Shown: positions 1 to 7,739, numbered from the stretch's first letter. The stretch: DNA of 8,318 nt from an uncultured Collinsella sp. (GCA_902463875.1 CABQHR010000077.1:1-8318); one strand, 5' to 3'. Program-made: numbers and translations. Notes: generated from the letters alone by a model not told the origin.

Positions 1-331
1 TGTCCGGCAAGATGCGCACGATGGCAACCATAGCCAGCACGCCAACTCCGGCAAATGCGGCTTGTCGAAACAGGAAAAACGTCGCCGAACCATTCTCGTG
101 CAGCGCCTCGACCGAAGATGCCGAGTACACCATCAGCAAGCCAAAGCAAACCAAGCTGAACAGGCAGGCCATAAATATCAAACGGGGGCGCATGATGCGG
201 GCGGGGACGCCGGCAATATAGCGCTCACTGAACGTCTGCCCGCCGCGTCCGGAACGCGGCGTGCTACGCAGCGAGGAAGCACGATCCGAGTCGGGCCTCC
301 TCATATCACTTCGGGGGCTCTCCTCTCTCAC
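1..331 (-). CDS. ftsW: FtsW, septal peptidoglycan polymerase (SEDS family), N-terminal part only
   Basis: The first 110 codons of a SEDS-family membrane protein; the rest lies beyond the left edge. The reading was made directly from the minus strand. A basic, Ser/Pro/Gly-rich cytoplasmic tail of about 48 residues is followed by a first membrane segment (about 51-69) ending in the family signature YSASS (69-73), a short outer loop, and a second segment (about 88-105). FtsW polymerises lipid II glycan at the septum together with a class B PBP, here FtsI in the same operon. RodA has the same fold, but the position after murD favours FtsW. The start is set to GTG at 331: AGGGG overlapping the murD stop codon lies 6 bases upstream. 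An in-frame stop (murD's own TAG) bounds the start; TTG at 337 and ATG at 304 are alternatives, the latter without a well-placed ribosome site. Gap to murD is 9 bases, so translational coupling is likely. Confidence 0.9.
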   Translation of the reverse strand, partial: MREESPRSDMRRPDSDRASSLRSTPRSGRGGQTFSERYIAGVPARIMRPRLIFMACLFSLVCFGLLMVYSASSVEALHENGSATFFLFRQAAFAGVGVLAMVAIVRILPD

Positions 332-340
332 CGGCAACCC

Positions 341-1747
341 CTATTCCGTTTGCGATTTCGCTGCTGCGGCAAGCTGGGCCACGTAGTCCTTAAACACGCG
401 ACCGCGCTCCTCGTAACCCGAGAACTCGTCGAACGAAGAGCAAGCGGGCGAAAGCAGGATCACGTCGCCGCGGCTCGAGAGCGAGCGGGCAACGTCAACG
501 GCATCGCGCAGATCATCGGCCTGGGCGATATCCACGTCACCATCGACATCGGCCTCGTCCATAGCGGCGGTAAAGCGCTCGCGCGCATCGCCAAAGCAAA
601 CGACCGAGCGCACGTTGTCCATAACGACGCGGGCAAAGTCCGCAAGCGGCGTGCCCTTATCGTGGCCGCCGAGCAGCAAAATCACATCGTCGTCGGGAAA
701 CGCCGTCAGGGCCTTTTCGACCGCATCGGTGTTCGTTGCCTTGGAATCGTTGACGTAGCGCACGCCATCGATCTCGCCGCAGGGTTCCACGCGGTGTTCG
801 AGCGGCTGGAACGATGCCAAACCGCGGCAAATGCCCTCGGAATCGGCACCAACGGCAAGAGCAGCCGTGGCGGCACATAGGGCATTGATGACATTGTGAT
901 GGCCCGAGATCTTGAGCTCGGACGTGGCGACAAGCTGAGTCTCGACGCCCTTCAGGCGCACGACCAACTTGCCGTCGCGCACAAAGGCGGCGTCTGCACC
1001 CTCTGGCTCGTCAAACGCGACCTTGCAGATGCGGCGGCCCGGTGTGTAGATGTACTCATCGAACTCATGGATGCCGGCATCCTCAACGTCGATAACCACG
1101 AGGTCGTCGTCGACCATATTCTCGAACAACTTGATCTTGGCTAGCGCATAGTTCTTGTGGCTCTTGTGCCAGCCCAGGTGGTCGGGCGTGATGTTAAGTA
1201 GCACCGCCACGCGAGGATGAAGCTCGGCGGTCGTAGCAATCTGATAACTCGACAGCTCGGCTACAAACCACTCATTGTGTGCGCGGCCGTCGATCTCGTT
1301 CACCGGCGGCTCACCGATATTGCCGACGGCCACGCTGGCTTCACCGGCGGCCTTGAGCAGATAATCGGTCAGCGACGTGGTAGTTGTCTTGCCGTTGGTG
1401 CCCGTGATGGCGATCCAATTTTGGGGAGACAGGCGATAAGCAAACTCGGGCTCACCCATAATCTGAGCGGCATGCTCACGCCCAGCCTTAAAGAAGGCCG
1501 AGAACTCCGAGATACCCGGGCATGTCACGCACACGTCATAGGCGCCCTCGACCTGCTCGGTGCCGTAGACAAACGACGCACCCTGCGCCTCGAGTGCACG
1601 TGTGGCGTCATTGGGCTCGGAGGTACCGCCGCCATACACGGTCGTGGCGCTCACGCGCTCGGGGTGAGCCAACGCCCAACGGGCGACATCGAGACCAGAT
1701 TTACCCTGTCCCAAAACAAGCAGGCTAAAGACATCAGCAAGAGGCAT
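341..1747 (-). CDS. murD: MurD, UDP-N-acetylmuramoyl-L-alanine--D-glutamate ligase
   Basis: Cytoplasmic ATP-dependent ligase adding D-glutamate to UDP-MurNAc-L-Ala, the second peptide step of peptidoglycan precursor synthesis. At 468 residues it is of normal family length. The N-terminal UDP-binding domain starts with a Rossmann-like glycine loop (LGQGKSG, 12-18). The central ATPase domain has the Mur ligase P-loop TGTNGKTTTT (115-124, Lys120), then AELSSYQ (163-169) and NITPDHLGWH (185-194). The C-terminal domain carries EHRVE (317-321), DSKATNTD (334-341), LLGGHDKGTP (358-367) and the typical MurD end block SPACSSFDEF (433-442) followed by YEERGRVF. Start is ATG at 1747, 9 bases after the mraY stop; no strong Shine-Dalgarno sequence is seen, which fits coupling to mraY. 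Nothing appears broken or missing. Confidence 0.97.
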   Translation of the reverse strand: MPLADVFSLLVLGQGKSGLDVARWALAHPERVSATTVYGGGTSEPNDATRALEAQGASFVYGTEQVEGAYDVCVTCPGISEFSAFFKAGREHAAQIMGEPEFAYRLSPQNWIAITGTNGKTTTTSLTDYLLKAAGEASVAVGNIGEPPVNEIDGRAHNEWFVAELSSYQIATTAELHPRVAVLLNITPDHLGWHKSHKNYALAKIKLFENMVDDDLVVIDVEDAGIHEFDEYIYTPGRRICKVAFDEPEGADAAFVRDGKLVVRLKGVETQLVATSELKISGHHNVINALCAATAALAVGADSEGICRGLASFQPLEHRVEPCGEIDGVRYVNDSKATNTDAVEKALTAFPDDDVILLLGGHDKGTPLADFARVVMDNVRSVVCFGDARERFTAAMDEADVDGDVDIAQADDLRDAVDVARSLSSRGDVILLSPACSSFDEFSGYEERGRVFKDYVAQLAAAAKSQTE

Positions 1748-1756
1748 GAAAGACCA

Positions 1757-2776
1757 CTATCCCAACTGGAAGAACAGGGCGAGGCCAACGGCGCCAAAGG
1801 CCGCGGCGATAATCCAAAAACGGATAACGACCTTGGTCTCGGCCCAGCCCTTCTTTTCGAAATGATGATGAATGGGCGCCATAAGGAAGACGCGCTTGTG
1901 CGTAAAGTGGAAATAGACGACCTGGATCATGACCGACAGGGTCTCGACGATAAAGAGACCGCCGATGATGAGGGAAACGACTTCGGTGTTGGTCATGATG
2001 GAGGTGCAGGCAAAAGCGGCACCCAGGGCAAGCGAGCCGGTATCGCCCATAAAGATGCTCGCCGGGTAGCAATTGAACCACAAAAAGCCCAGGCAGGCAC
2101 CGGCGCACGCCGTGCAGAAGATGGACAGGTTCACGTCACCGTGCAAAAACGCCATGGCGGCCATGGCGAGCATGGCGATCATGGAAGTGCCACCGGCAAG
2201 GCCGTCCAGACCATCGGTCAGGTTCACGGCATTGGAAAGACCAGCGATCATCAGCCAGCAAAATACGATGTAGAGCCACGGGAACGAAAGGCCGCAGATG
2301 GTGGTCGAAAGAACACCGAGGTCAATCGTCAGGCCGCCGGGAAAACGGATCTCGGGGGCGACGCCGCACCAATTGACGGCGAGCACGGTAAAAGTGACGC
2401 AGATGATGGTCAGACCGATCATCTTGGCGTGAGGCGTCAGGCCGAGCGAGCGACCATGCGTGACGGAGGTCAGGTCGTCGATGAGACCCAGAACGCCGGT
2501 GGCCAGCGTGGCAAGCAGTACGAGCACGAGCTCGGTGGTGAGCTTGCCCATCAGCAGGCAGGTCAGCGAGATCGCGACAAGGATGATGACGCCGCCCATG
2601 GTGGGCGTACCCTGTTTAATCAAATGACGCTTGGGGCCGTCGGCTCGGACCTGCTGGCCGATACCCTCGACCTTCAGCAGCTTGATCCACCACGGCATAA
2701 GTAGCAACGCAATGGCGGCAGCGATGCCAAGTCCCAAAAAGGCCTGATACGTAGGATACGAGGGATTGCCGAACAT
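1757..2776 (-). CDS. mraY: MraY, phospho-N-acetylmuramoyl-pentapeptide transferase
   Basis: Integral membrane enzyme transferring phospho-MurNAc-pentapeptide from UDP to undecaprenyl phosphate, giving lipid I. The 339 residues form about ten hydrophobic segments, the first at about 12-30 and the last at about 320-337. Family landmarks in order: DGPKRHLIKQGTPTMGG (46-62), the Asp pair D100-D101, NLTDGLDGLAGG (185-196), GDTGSLALG (244-252) and PIHHHFEKKGW (301-311). The block after the Asp pair reads DDLTSVTHGRSLGL. The usual DDxxK lysine seems to be serine (104) here; see findings. Start is ATG at 2776, 3 bases after the murF stop, so translation is probably coupled. Length and landmarks leave no real doubt about family; the substitution is the only oddity. 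Confidence 0.97.
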   Translation of the reverse strand: MFGNPSYPTYQAFLGLGIAAAIALLLMPWWIKLLKVEGIGQQVRADGPKRHLIKQGTPTMGGVIILVAISLTCLLMGKLTTELVLVLLATLATGVLGLIDDLTSVTHGRSLGLTPHAKMIGLTIICVTFTVLAVNWCGVAPEIRFPGGLTIDLGVLSTTICGLSFPWLYIVFCWLMIAGLSNAVNLTDGLDGLAGGTSMIAMLAMAAMAFLHGDVNLSIFCTACAGACLGFLWFNCYPASIFMGDTGSLALGAAFACTSIMTNTEVVSLIIGGLFIVETLSVMIQVVYFHFTHKRVFLMAPIHHHFEKKGWAETKVVIRFWIIAAAFGAVGLALFFQLG

Positions 2777-2779
2777 GGG

Positions 2780-4204
2780 CTAGCACACACCTTCCACAAA
2801 GCGGTCGAGCTCAACAAAACGGGAACCCTTGACCAGTACAACATCATGATCTTCAAGCGCGCCGCCCATGCGGTCGAGCACCTGCTGATAATCGGAGAAC
2901 ACCTGGATGCGGTCCTCATCCATGCCCATCATGCGTGCGGCATCGGCCATGAGCTGAGCCAGCTCGCCGCCGACGCACGCGAGCATGTCGAGCTTCTTGG
3001 CGGCGGCATAGGCGCCCACGAGCTCATGCATACGGGGAGCCTCGTCGCCCATCTCGCCCATCTCGCCCAAGATCGCCATGCGCGAACCGTCACAGATGAG
3101 CGAGCACAGCAAATCGAGGCCGGCAGCCATAGACTCGGCACTGGCGTTATAGGAGTCGTCGATGATGCGTGCTCCGCTCTTGGCGCGCTTGATCTCCTGA
3201 CGGTGGCCGGTGATCGTAAGACCCCTAAAGGCAGCATCGATCTGCTCGGGCGTCACGCCCAGACGATAGGCGACCGCGGCGGCCTTGACGGCATTGGGCA
3301 CGGACTGCACGCCGGGAATGGCCAGCATGGTATCGACCGTGTCGCCCTGACCAAAGTCGAGCGTAAAGACCGGATGGCCCTCGTCGTCGACGCGAATGTC
3401 GCGCGCGCGAATCTCGTCGTCGTCCGAGACGCCGGCCAGCATCACGTCAATACCCGCAGGCTGGGCGAACGTATCGCGAATGAACGGCGTAAAGTCGTCC
3501 TCGCCGCCCAAAACCAGCAACGGCGAGAAGTCGCCGGCGGCGCACATGCCCTGGACAATCTCGGACTTGGCGCGGGCGATGTTCTCGCGGCTGCCCAGAA
3601 TACCGATGTGGGAGGTTCCGATCTTGCTCACGATGGCAAGATTGGGGTTGGCAGACTGGGACAGGCGCTCAATCTCATGAAAATGGTTCATGCCCATCTC
3701 GAGCACCAGAACCTCGGTATCGGCCGGAGCAGAAAGCACCGTGAGCGGCATGCCAATCAGGTTGTTGAAATTGCCTTTGGTGGCCCAGACGCGATAACGC
3801 TTGGCGAGCACGGCGGCGAGCACGTCCTTGGTCGTCGTCTTGCCAATCGAACCGGTAATGCCGACGACCAGGCAGCCAAGCTCCAAGCGATATACATGCG
3901 CCAGGCGCAGCAAGAACTCCTCGGGGTCGTCGGTCATCAAGATGGCGCATCCCTTGTCCTGCGCCAGCGAAACCAGCTCGGCATCGGGCTCACGCGTCAT
4001 CACGACGGCACCGGCACCCGACTCGATGGCACGGGAGGCAAAATCATTGCCGTCGACCTTTTCGCCGGGGAAGGCGACAAAGATCGTCCCCTCCTCGACC
4101 TGACGCGAGTCGATAACGCACCCGCGGCATACCCGATCGACTTCTTCCGTCACGGTTCGGGCCCCCGTTGAGGCCGCGAGGTTGTTGACGGCGATCTCTA
4201 TCAT
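2780..4204 (-). CDS. murF: MurF, UDP-MurNAc-tripeptide--D-alanyl-D-alanine ligase
   Basis: Cytoplasmic ATP-dependent ligase adding the D-Ala-D-Ala dipeptide to UDP-MurNAc-tripeptide, the last soluble step before MraY. The 474 residues are of normal length. The N-terminal domain has IDSRQVEEGTIFVAFPG (31-47), the usual Mur ligase substrate-binding opening. The ATPase domain has P-loop GITGSIGKTTTKD (115-127, Lys122), then NFNNLIGMPLT (146-156) and LEMGMNHFHEI (168-178), which mark MurF rather than MurE, and SKIGTSHIGILGS (193-205). The C-terminal part has DDSYNA (349-354), LGEMGEMG (379-386) and VLVKGSR (456-462). Start is ATG at 4204, fixed by a strong AGGGGAG five bases upstream. murF begins after the largest gap in the window and so could have its own expression control. 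No murE lies beside it. Confidence 0.97.
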   Translation of the reverse strand: MIEIAVNNLAASTGARTVTEEVDRVCRGCVIDSRQVEEGTIFVAFPGEKVDGNDFASRAIESGAGAVVMTREPDAELVSLAQDKGCAILMTDDPEEFLLRLAHVYRLELGCLVVGITGSIGKTTTKDVLAAVLAKRYRVWATKGNFNNLIGMPLTVLSAPADTEVLVLEMGMNHFHEIERLSQSANPNLAIVSKIGTSHIGILGSRENIARAKSEIVQGMCAAGDFSPLLVLGGEDDFTPFIRDTFAQPAGIDVMLAGVSDDDEIRARDIRVDDEGHPVFTLDFGQGDTVDTMLAIPGVQSVPNAVKAAAVAYRLGVTPEQIDAAFRGLTITGHRQEIKRAKSGARIIDDSYNASAESMAAGLDLLCSLICDGSRMAILGEMGEMGDEAPRMHELVGAYAAAKKLDMLACVGGELAQLMADAARMMGMDEDRIQVFSDYQQVLDRMGGALEDHDVVLVKGSRFVELDRFVEGVC

Positions 4205-4329
4205 TGCAGCTCCCCTGTAAACCTAATAATGCTATCGGCGTATTGTATCCCAGTGCCATGCGCGCGTGGTGCAGGGCATGTGAACACCCTTCAGATCAAA
4301 CGGCAGACCACGCTCAAGATTGTAACCCC
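4205..4329 (-). promoter_or_regulatory. ftsI-murF intergenic leader with nested inverted repeats
   Basis: This 125-base gap is the longest between genes here. On the minus strand an outer inverted repeat GCGTGGT (4307-4313) pairs with ACCACGC (4264-4270). It encloses an inner hairpin AGGGTGT / ATGCCCT (4284-4290 with 4273-4279, loop of four, two G-U pairs). There is no following T run, so it is not a standard intrinsic terminator. TACAAT at 4242-4247 resembles a -10 box, but no -35 is seen at 16-18 bases and there is no extended -10. AGGGGAG at 4210-4216 is the murF ribosome site. I found no credible small gene or murE remnant. A leader structure or weak internal promoter is possible; neither is shown. 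Confidence 0.4.
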
Positions 4330-6195
4330 CTACTTCGTGCGCGGGATACCCAGCACGTCGAGCGCGTTGGCCATAATGGACTGGAATGGCACCGCGGCGG
4401 CATCCGAGCCGCTCGGCGTTCCATCGAGTGTGATATAGCACAGCACCTTGGGCGATTGTGCCGGCGCAAAGCCCATAAAGGACGACATGTAGTTCTCCTT
4501 GAGGTAACCGCCGTTCTCGTCAGCACGCTCGGCCGTACCGGTCTTGCCCGCCACGTCATAGCCATCGACCGCACCGCCAACGCCCGTGCCTTCGGACACG
4601 ACCGTCTGCATGCACGATGTCACCTGGGCGGCAGCGTCCTCCGAAATCGCACGCTCGCCTTCGCCCCAGTCCTTCTCATCGCCCTTGCTGGACTTATAGA
4701 AGTGCGGAGTCATCATCACGCCGCCGTTCGCGATGCCGCCCACGGCACGTGCGACCTCAATCGGTGAGACGGACAGCGCCTGGCCAAAGCTCATAGAGCC
4801 CAGCGTGGCGCCGTCGTACTGGTCGCGCTCCTTGACGATACCCAGACTCTCACCCGGAAAATCGACACCGGAGCTATGACCGATACCCCACTTGTCCACA
4901 TAGGTGGCAAAATCATCGGCGCCGATCTTGCGTCCCACCAGGACAAAGCCCACATTGGACGAACGGCGCATCATCTCGCGCACGTCCATGGTCATGGTGT
5001 AGTCGCGCTTATCGGCATCGGTAACGGTGTCGTCGCCAACCTTAATGCTCGCCGGCACCTCAAACGACGTGCTCGAACGCACGGCTCCCAAGTCGAAGCC
5101 GGCACCGGCCACGAGCGTCTTAAAGACCGAGCCGGGCTCGTAGGCATCGGTAACCAGGCGCAAGTTCATGTCCTCGGTCTTGGCGTTTTCCAGATCGGTC
5201 TGGTCATATGTCGGATACGAGCATGCCGCCAGAATCTCGCCCGTCGTGGGATCGGTGACCAGGGCCGAGCCGTTCTTGGCCTTGGTCTTTTCGACCGCCT
5301 CGGCCAGGGCGTCCTCGGCGGCACGCTGGATATTGACATCGAGTGTCGTCACGATGTCTACGCCGTCCACCGCGGCAACCTTCTTATAGGCGCCGCCCGC
5401 GATATAGCTACCGTCCCTCGCCCGCTCGCGCACCAGCGAACCGTTGGTTCCGGTCAAAAGCTTGTTGTACTGTTTTTCGAGGCCCGTAAGACCGTCGTTG
5501 TCCACGTTTACCACGCCAAGCACCTGAGACGCCAGGTTGCCGTAGGGGTATACGCGCTTCATGGCCTGCTCAAAGAGCACGCCGGGCAGGTTCTTCTTCT
5601 CCAGCGCCGCAGCATCGTCCTCGTCCACCTGACGCTTGATATACACCCAGGTGCCATCGGACATAACGAGATCACGACAGGTTTTCTTATCGATGCCCGT
5701 AGCTTTGACCAGTGCCGAGACCGTCTTGTCAACGTCCTCGATAAGCTGAGGATTCACGGCAATGTTGCGGCATTCGACCGACGACGTCAGCACGTTGCCG
5801 TTACGGTCATAGATGGTACCGCGCTTGGCATACAGCGTCTGCGCAAGCAAGCGACGCGCATCGGCACGGTCGCGCAACTTATCGGCTTCCACGATTTGAT
5901 AGTCGGCAAGGCGAAGGACGCCCAAACCCAAGCCAAACCCGATGAAGCCCATGACGGCTTTGCGACGGGGCAGCGGCGTGCCCGTGAGCCATTCGGTCGA
6001 CGAGCTCTTGCGCGGTCTGGTGTTATGCATTTGAGGACCACTCGAGCTACGGAGACGCGACGCGGGGTCGTTGCCATAGGACGGCCTCGCGTTGTAAGAT
6101 GGCCGACCCGTTCCTTGATAACCAGAACGTCCCCGCGATGAGGGACGTCCAGAACCGCGACCCCCGTCGGAACCGCGGCGATAGTCATTTGTCAT
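4330..6195 (-). CDS. ftsI: FtsI / PBP3-type class B penicillin-binding protein, septal transpeptidase
   Basis: Membrane-anchored transpeptidase that cross-links septal peptidoglycan as partner of FtsW. The 621 residues begin with a cytoplasmic tail of about 78 residues rich in Arg, Gly, Ser and Tyr, with repeated RPSY words (31-34, 37-40). One membrane segment follows (about 79-97). The PBP dimer/pedestal domain begins near RGTIYDRNGNVLT (125-137). The transpeptidase domain has all three active-site motifs: S356-V-F-K359, S412-S-N414 and K551-T-G553. No PASTA repeats follow; the protein stops about 70 residues after KTG. Start is ATG at 6195, 17 bases after the ftsL stop. Its ribosome site is weak, so coupling to ftsL is likely and the exact start is less certain than the frame. 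Position in the cluster supports FtsI over a rod-elongation PBP2. Confidence 0.95.
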   Translation of the reverse strand: MTNDYRRGSDGGRGSGRPSSRGRSGYQGTGRPSYNARPSYGNDPASRLRSSSGPQMHNTRPRKSSSTEWLTGTPLPRRKAVMGFIGFGLGLGVLRLADYQIVEADKLRDRADARRLLAQTLYAKRGTIYDRNGNVLTSSVECRNIAVNPQLIEDVDKTVSALVKATGIDKKTCRDLVMSDGTWVYIKRQVDEDDAAALEKKNLPGVLFEQAMKRVYPYGNLASQVLGVVNVDNDGLTGLEKQYNKLLTGTNGSLVRERARDGSYIAGGAYKKVAAVDGVDIVTTLDVNIQRAAEDALAEAVEKTKAKNGSALVTDPTTGEILAACSYPTYDQTDLENAKTEDMNLRLVTDAYEPGSVFKTLVAGAGFDLGAVRSSTSFEVPASIKVGDDTVTDADKRDYTMTMDVREMMRRSSNVGFVLVGRKIGADDFATYVDKWGIGHSSGVDFPGESLGIVKERDQYDGATLGSMSFGQALSVSPIEVARAVGGIANGGVMMTPHFYKSSKGDEKDWGEGERAISEDAAAQVTSCMQTVVSEGTGVGGAVDGYDVAGKTGTAERADENGGYLKENYMSSFMGFAPAQSPKVLCYITLDGTPSGSDAAAVPFQSIMANALDVLGIPRTK

Positions 6196-6212
6196 ACTCA
6201 GCTACCGTCTTG

Positions 6213-6683
6213 TTACTGAGCGGTCGCGGTCGAGCTAGCGCCCGCGGCTGCATCCTGCGAAAAATCAAGTGTAACGCTCTCGCTGGGCTCCACCATGCCA
6301 TAAGCGCCCGCAAGGTCGCGAATGCGCGTGTCGGCGCCATAGACCGAATGCATGACCTCCAGGTCGGAGCTCTCATCGGTCGCCTTCTCGAGCGTGTTGG
6401 TAAGCGCGGCATTGCTGTTGAGCACCTGGGCCGTAACGCCGGCGAGCGCCACACGGGCGACACCGATCGTCATGAAGATGGCCGCAATGATGCAAAACGT
6501 TTTAAGAACGCTCATGAAAACCGGACTTACCGCCTGGTTTGCCTGACGGCCCGCGCCCGTGTAGACATCAAAGCGCGGCGCGCGCTGCTCGCGGGGAGCA
6601 ACGGGGGCCTGCGGTGTCTCACGATAGGCGGGCATGGCGCTCATATCATAGGCGAGTGCTGCGTTTGAAGTGTTGTAGCCCAT
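6213..6683 (-). CDS. ftsL: FtsL-like divisome protein
   Basis: Small bitopic membrane protein expected to join FtsB/DivIC-type and FtsQ/DivIB-type partners and help activate FtsW-FtsI. Sequence conservation is low in this family, so the call rests on architecture and position. Residues 1-55 form a cytoplasmic tail with Ala, Pro and Arg. A single membrane segment spans about 56-81. A heptad-like stretch follows (about 84-115), then RIRDLAGAYGMVEPSE (120-135), resembling the arginine-led 'A...GM..P' motif at the end of FtsL/FtsB-type domains. An Ala/Ser/Thr-rich tail ends the 156 residues. Start is ATG at 6683 with GGGAGG nine bases upstream (6693-6698). It sits between rsmH and ftsI, the classical ftsL slot. 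The 55-residue cytoplasmic tail is long for FtsL. Confidence 0.85.
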   Translation of the reverse strand: MGYNTSNAALAYDMSAMPAYRETPQAPVAPREQRAPRFDVYTGAGRQANQAVSPVFMSVLKTFCIIAAIFMTIGVARVALAGVTAQVLNSNAALTNTLEKATDESSDLEVMHSVYGADTRIRDLAGAYGMVEPSESVTLDFSQDAAAGASSTATAQ

Positions 6684-6773
6684 GATATGCCGCCTCCCAT
6701 CCCGAGTACGTTGGTAGTGTGTTTAAGCTTCGTTTATGGTGCGAGCGGGAGGTCCAATATCGCGCGGTCGCGT

Positions 6774-7739
6774 CTACAGACGCTGCGCCACGCGGATCTT
6801 GGCTGATCTCGCCCGAGGGTTGCGCGCAACCTCATCGGGTTGGGCAACCAGGGGTTTGCGGGTGATGACCTTGAGTATCGGCACGTTGCCGCACACGCAC
6901 ACCGGAATCTCCGGCGGACACGTGCACCCCTGGCTCATCTCCTTAAAGTGGTTCTTTACGATACGGTCCTCGAGCGAGTGATACGAGATGACGCAGATGC
7001 GTCCGCCCGGGTTGAGCCACCTTGTGGCGGCGTCTAGCCCTCGCTCGAGCACATCGAGTTCGTGATTGACCTCGATGCGAATGGCCTGGAAACTTTTCTT
7101 GGCCGGGTGTCCGCCATGCCGACGAGCGGCAGCAGGGATACCAGCCTTGATGATCTCGACAAACTGACCGGTGGTTTCGATCGGCTCATGCTCGCGGCGG
7201 CGCACGATCTCACGCGCGATCTGCGAGGCGAACTTCTCTTCGCCGTAGACGCGTAGAATCCGGGCGAGGTCGTGTTCGTTATAGGTGTTGATGACCTCAG
7301 CTGCGTTTAAGGTGTTGTTACCCGGATCCATCCGCATGTCCAATGGGGCATCCTCGTTGTACGAAAAGCCCCTGCCAGGGATATCGAGTTGCGGCGACGA
7401 AACGCCCAAGTCGAACAGGAAGCCATCGACCCCGGGCACCTCGGCCGAGCAAAGCAGCTCGTCCAAGTCGCCGAAGTTGCCCTTCAGCAGCTGGTGCGGT
7501 ACGCCGGGAACCTCGCGGTCCAGACGGGCGCCAGCGGCCTCGAGGGCCATGTCGTCCTGATCGACGCCGAGCAAAAGGCCGGTCTCCCCCACCTGCGCGG
7601 CCATCTTTACCGAATGACCGGCACCGCCAAGGGTGCAGTCGCAGACAACGGAGCCGCTCTTGAGCTGCAGCGACTCAAGCACTTCGCCGAGCATGACAGG
7701 TTCATGCCGATATTCTTGTGTCAAGATCCCACGCTCCAT
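6774..7739 (-). CDS. rsmH: RsmH (MraW), 16S rRNA cytosine-1402 N4-methyltransferase
   Basis: SAM-dependent methyltransferase that modifies C1402 in the decoding region of 16S rRNA. The 321 residues include HEPVMLGEVLE (12-22), SAM-site glycines in DCTLGGAGHS (34-43), GVDQD (58-62), FDLGVSSPQLD (109-119), RGFSYNEDAPLDMRMD (123-138), KKSFQAIRIEVN (214-225), VISYHSLEDRIVK (250-262) and the C-terminal NPRARSAKIRVAQR (307-320). A CTCPP...CVCG segment (272-284) carries two CxC pairs, as I recall from other Gram-positive RsmH proteins. ATG at 7739 is given as start, 20 bases after mraZ, but it lacks a clear ribosome site. TTG at 7724 has GGAG nine bases upstream and would give the short N terminus usual in the family. 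Confidence 0.97.
   Translation of the reverse strand: MERGILTQEYRHEPVMLGEVLESLQLKSGSVVCDCTLGGAGHSVKMAAQVGETGLLLGVDQDDMALEAAGARLDREVPGVPHQLLKGNFGDLDELLCSAEVPGVDGFLFDLGVSSPQLDIPGRGFSYNEDAPLDMRMDPGNNTLNAAEVINTYNEHDLARILRVYGEEKFASQIAREIVRRREHEPIETTGQFVEIIKAGIPAAARRHGGHPAKKSFQAIRIEVNHELDVLERGLDAATRWLNPGGRICVISYHSLEDRIVKNHFKEMSQGCTCPPEIPVCVCGNVPILKVITRKPLVAQPDEVARNPRARSAKIRVAQRL

Noticed and set aside
62..880. Plus-strand open frame of 272 codons opposite ftsW and murD
   Set aside because: Antisense to real genes on the minus strand and no recognisable product; a codon-bias shadow.
1217..2704. Plus-strand open frame of 495 codons opposite mraY and part of murD
   Set aside because: It is the antisense of two well-recognised genes. 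Its translation is rich in Gly, His, Asp and Arg with no domain I recognise, as expected from GC-rich third-position bias.
3047..3070. Short tandem repeat inside murF (CTCGCCCAT units)
   Set aside because: It encodes the repeated Gly-Glu-Met of LGEMGEMG, a family-typical MurF motif, so it is explained by protein sequence.
2846..4171. Plus-strand open frame of 441 codons opposite murF
   Set aside because: Lies fully inside murF on the other strand, with His/Gly/Ala-rich low-quality composition and no recognisable motif.
4242..4270. Possible internal promoter before murF (TACAAT)
   Set aside because: No -35-like sequence at 16-18 bases upstream and no extended -10, so I list it only as part of the leader and not as a promoter.
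4876..6141. Plus-strand open frame of 421 codons opposite ftsI
   Set aside because: Fully antisense to ftsI, which carries all three transpeptidase motifs; the antisense product has no family features.
6684..6773. Possible promoter or terminator in the 90-base rsmH-ftsL gap
   Set aside because: TTGGAC and CATAAA are too close together (13 bases). The small CGTCT-GT-AGACG palindrome over the rsmH stop has too short a loop and no T run. Only the ftsL ribosome site is convincing.
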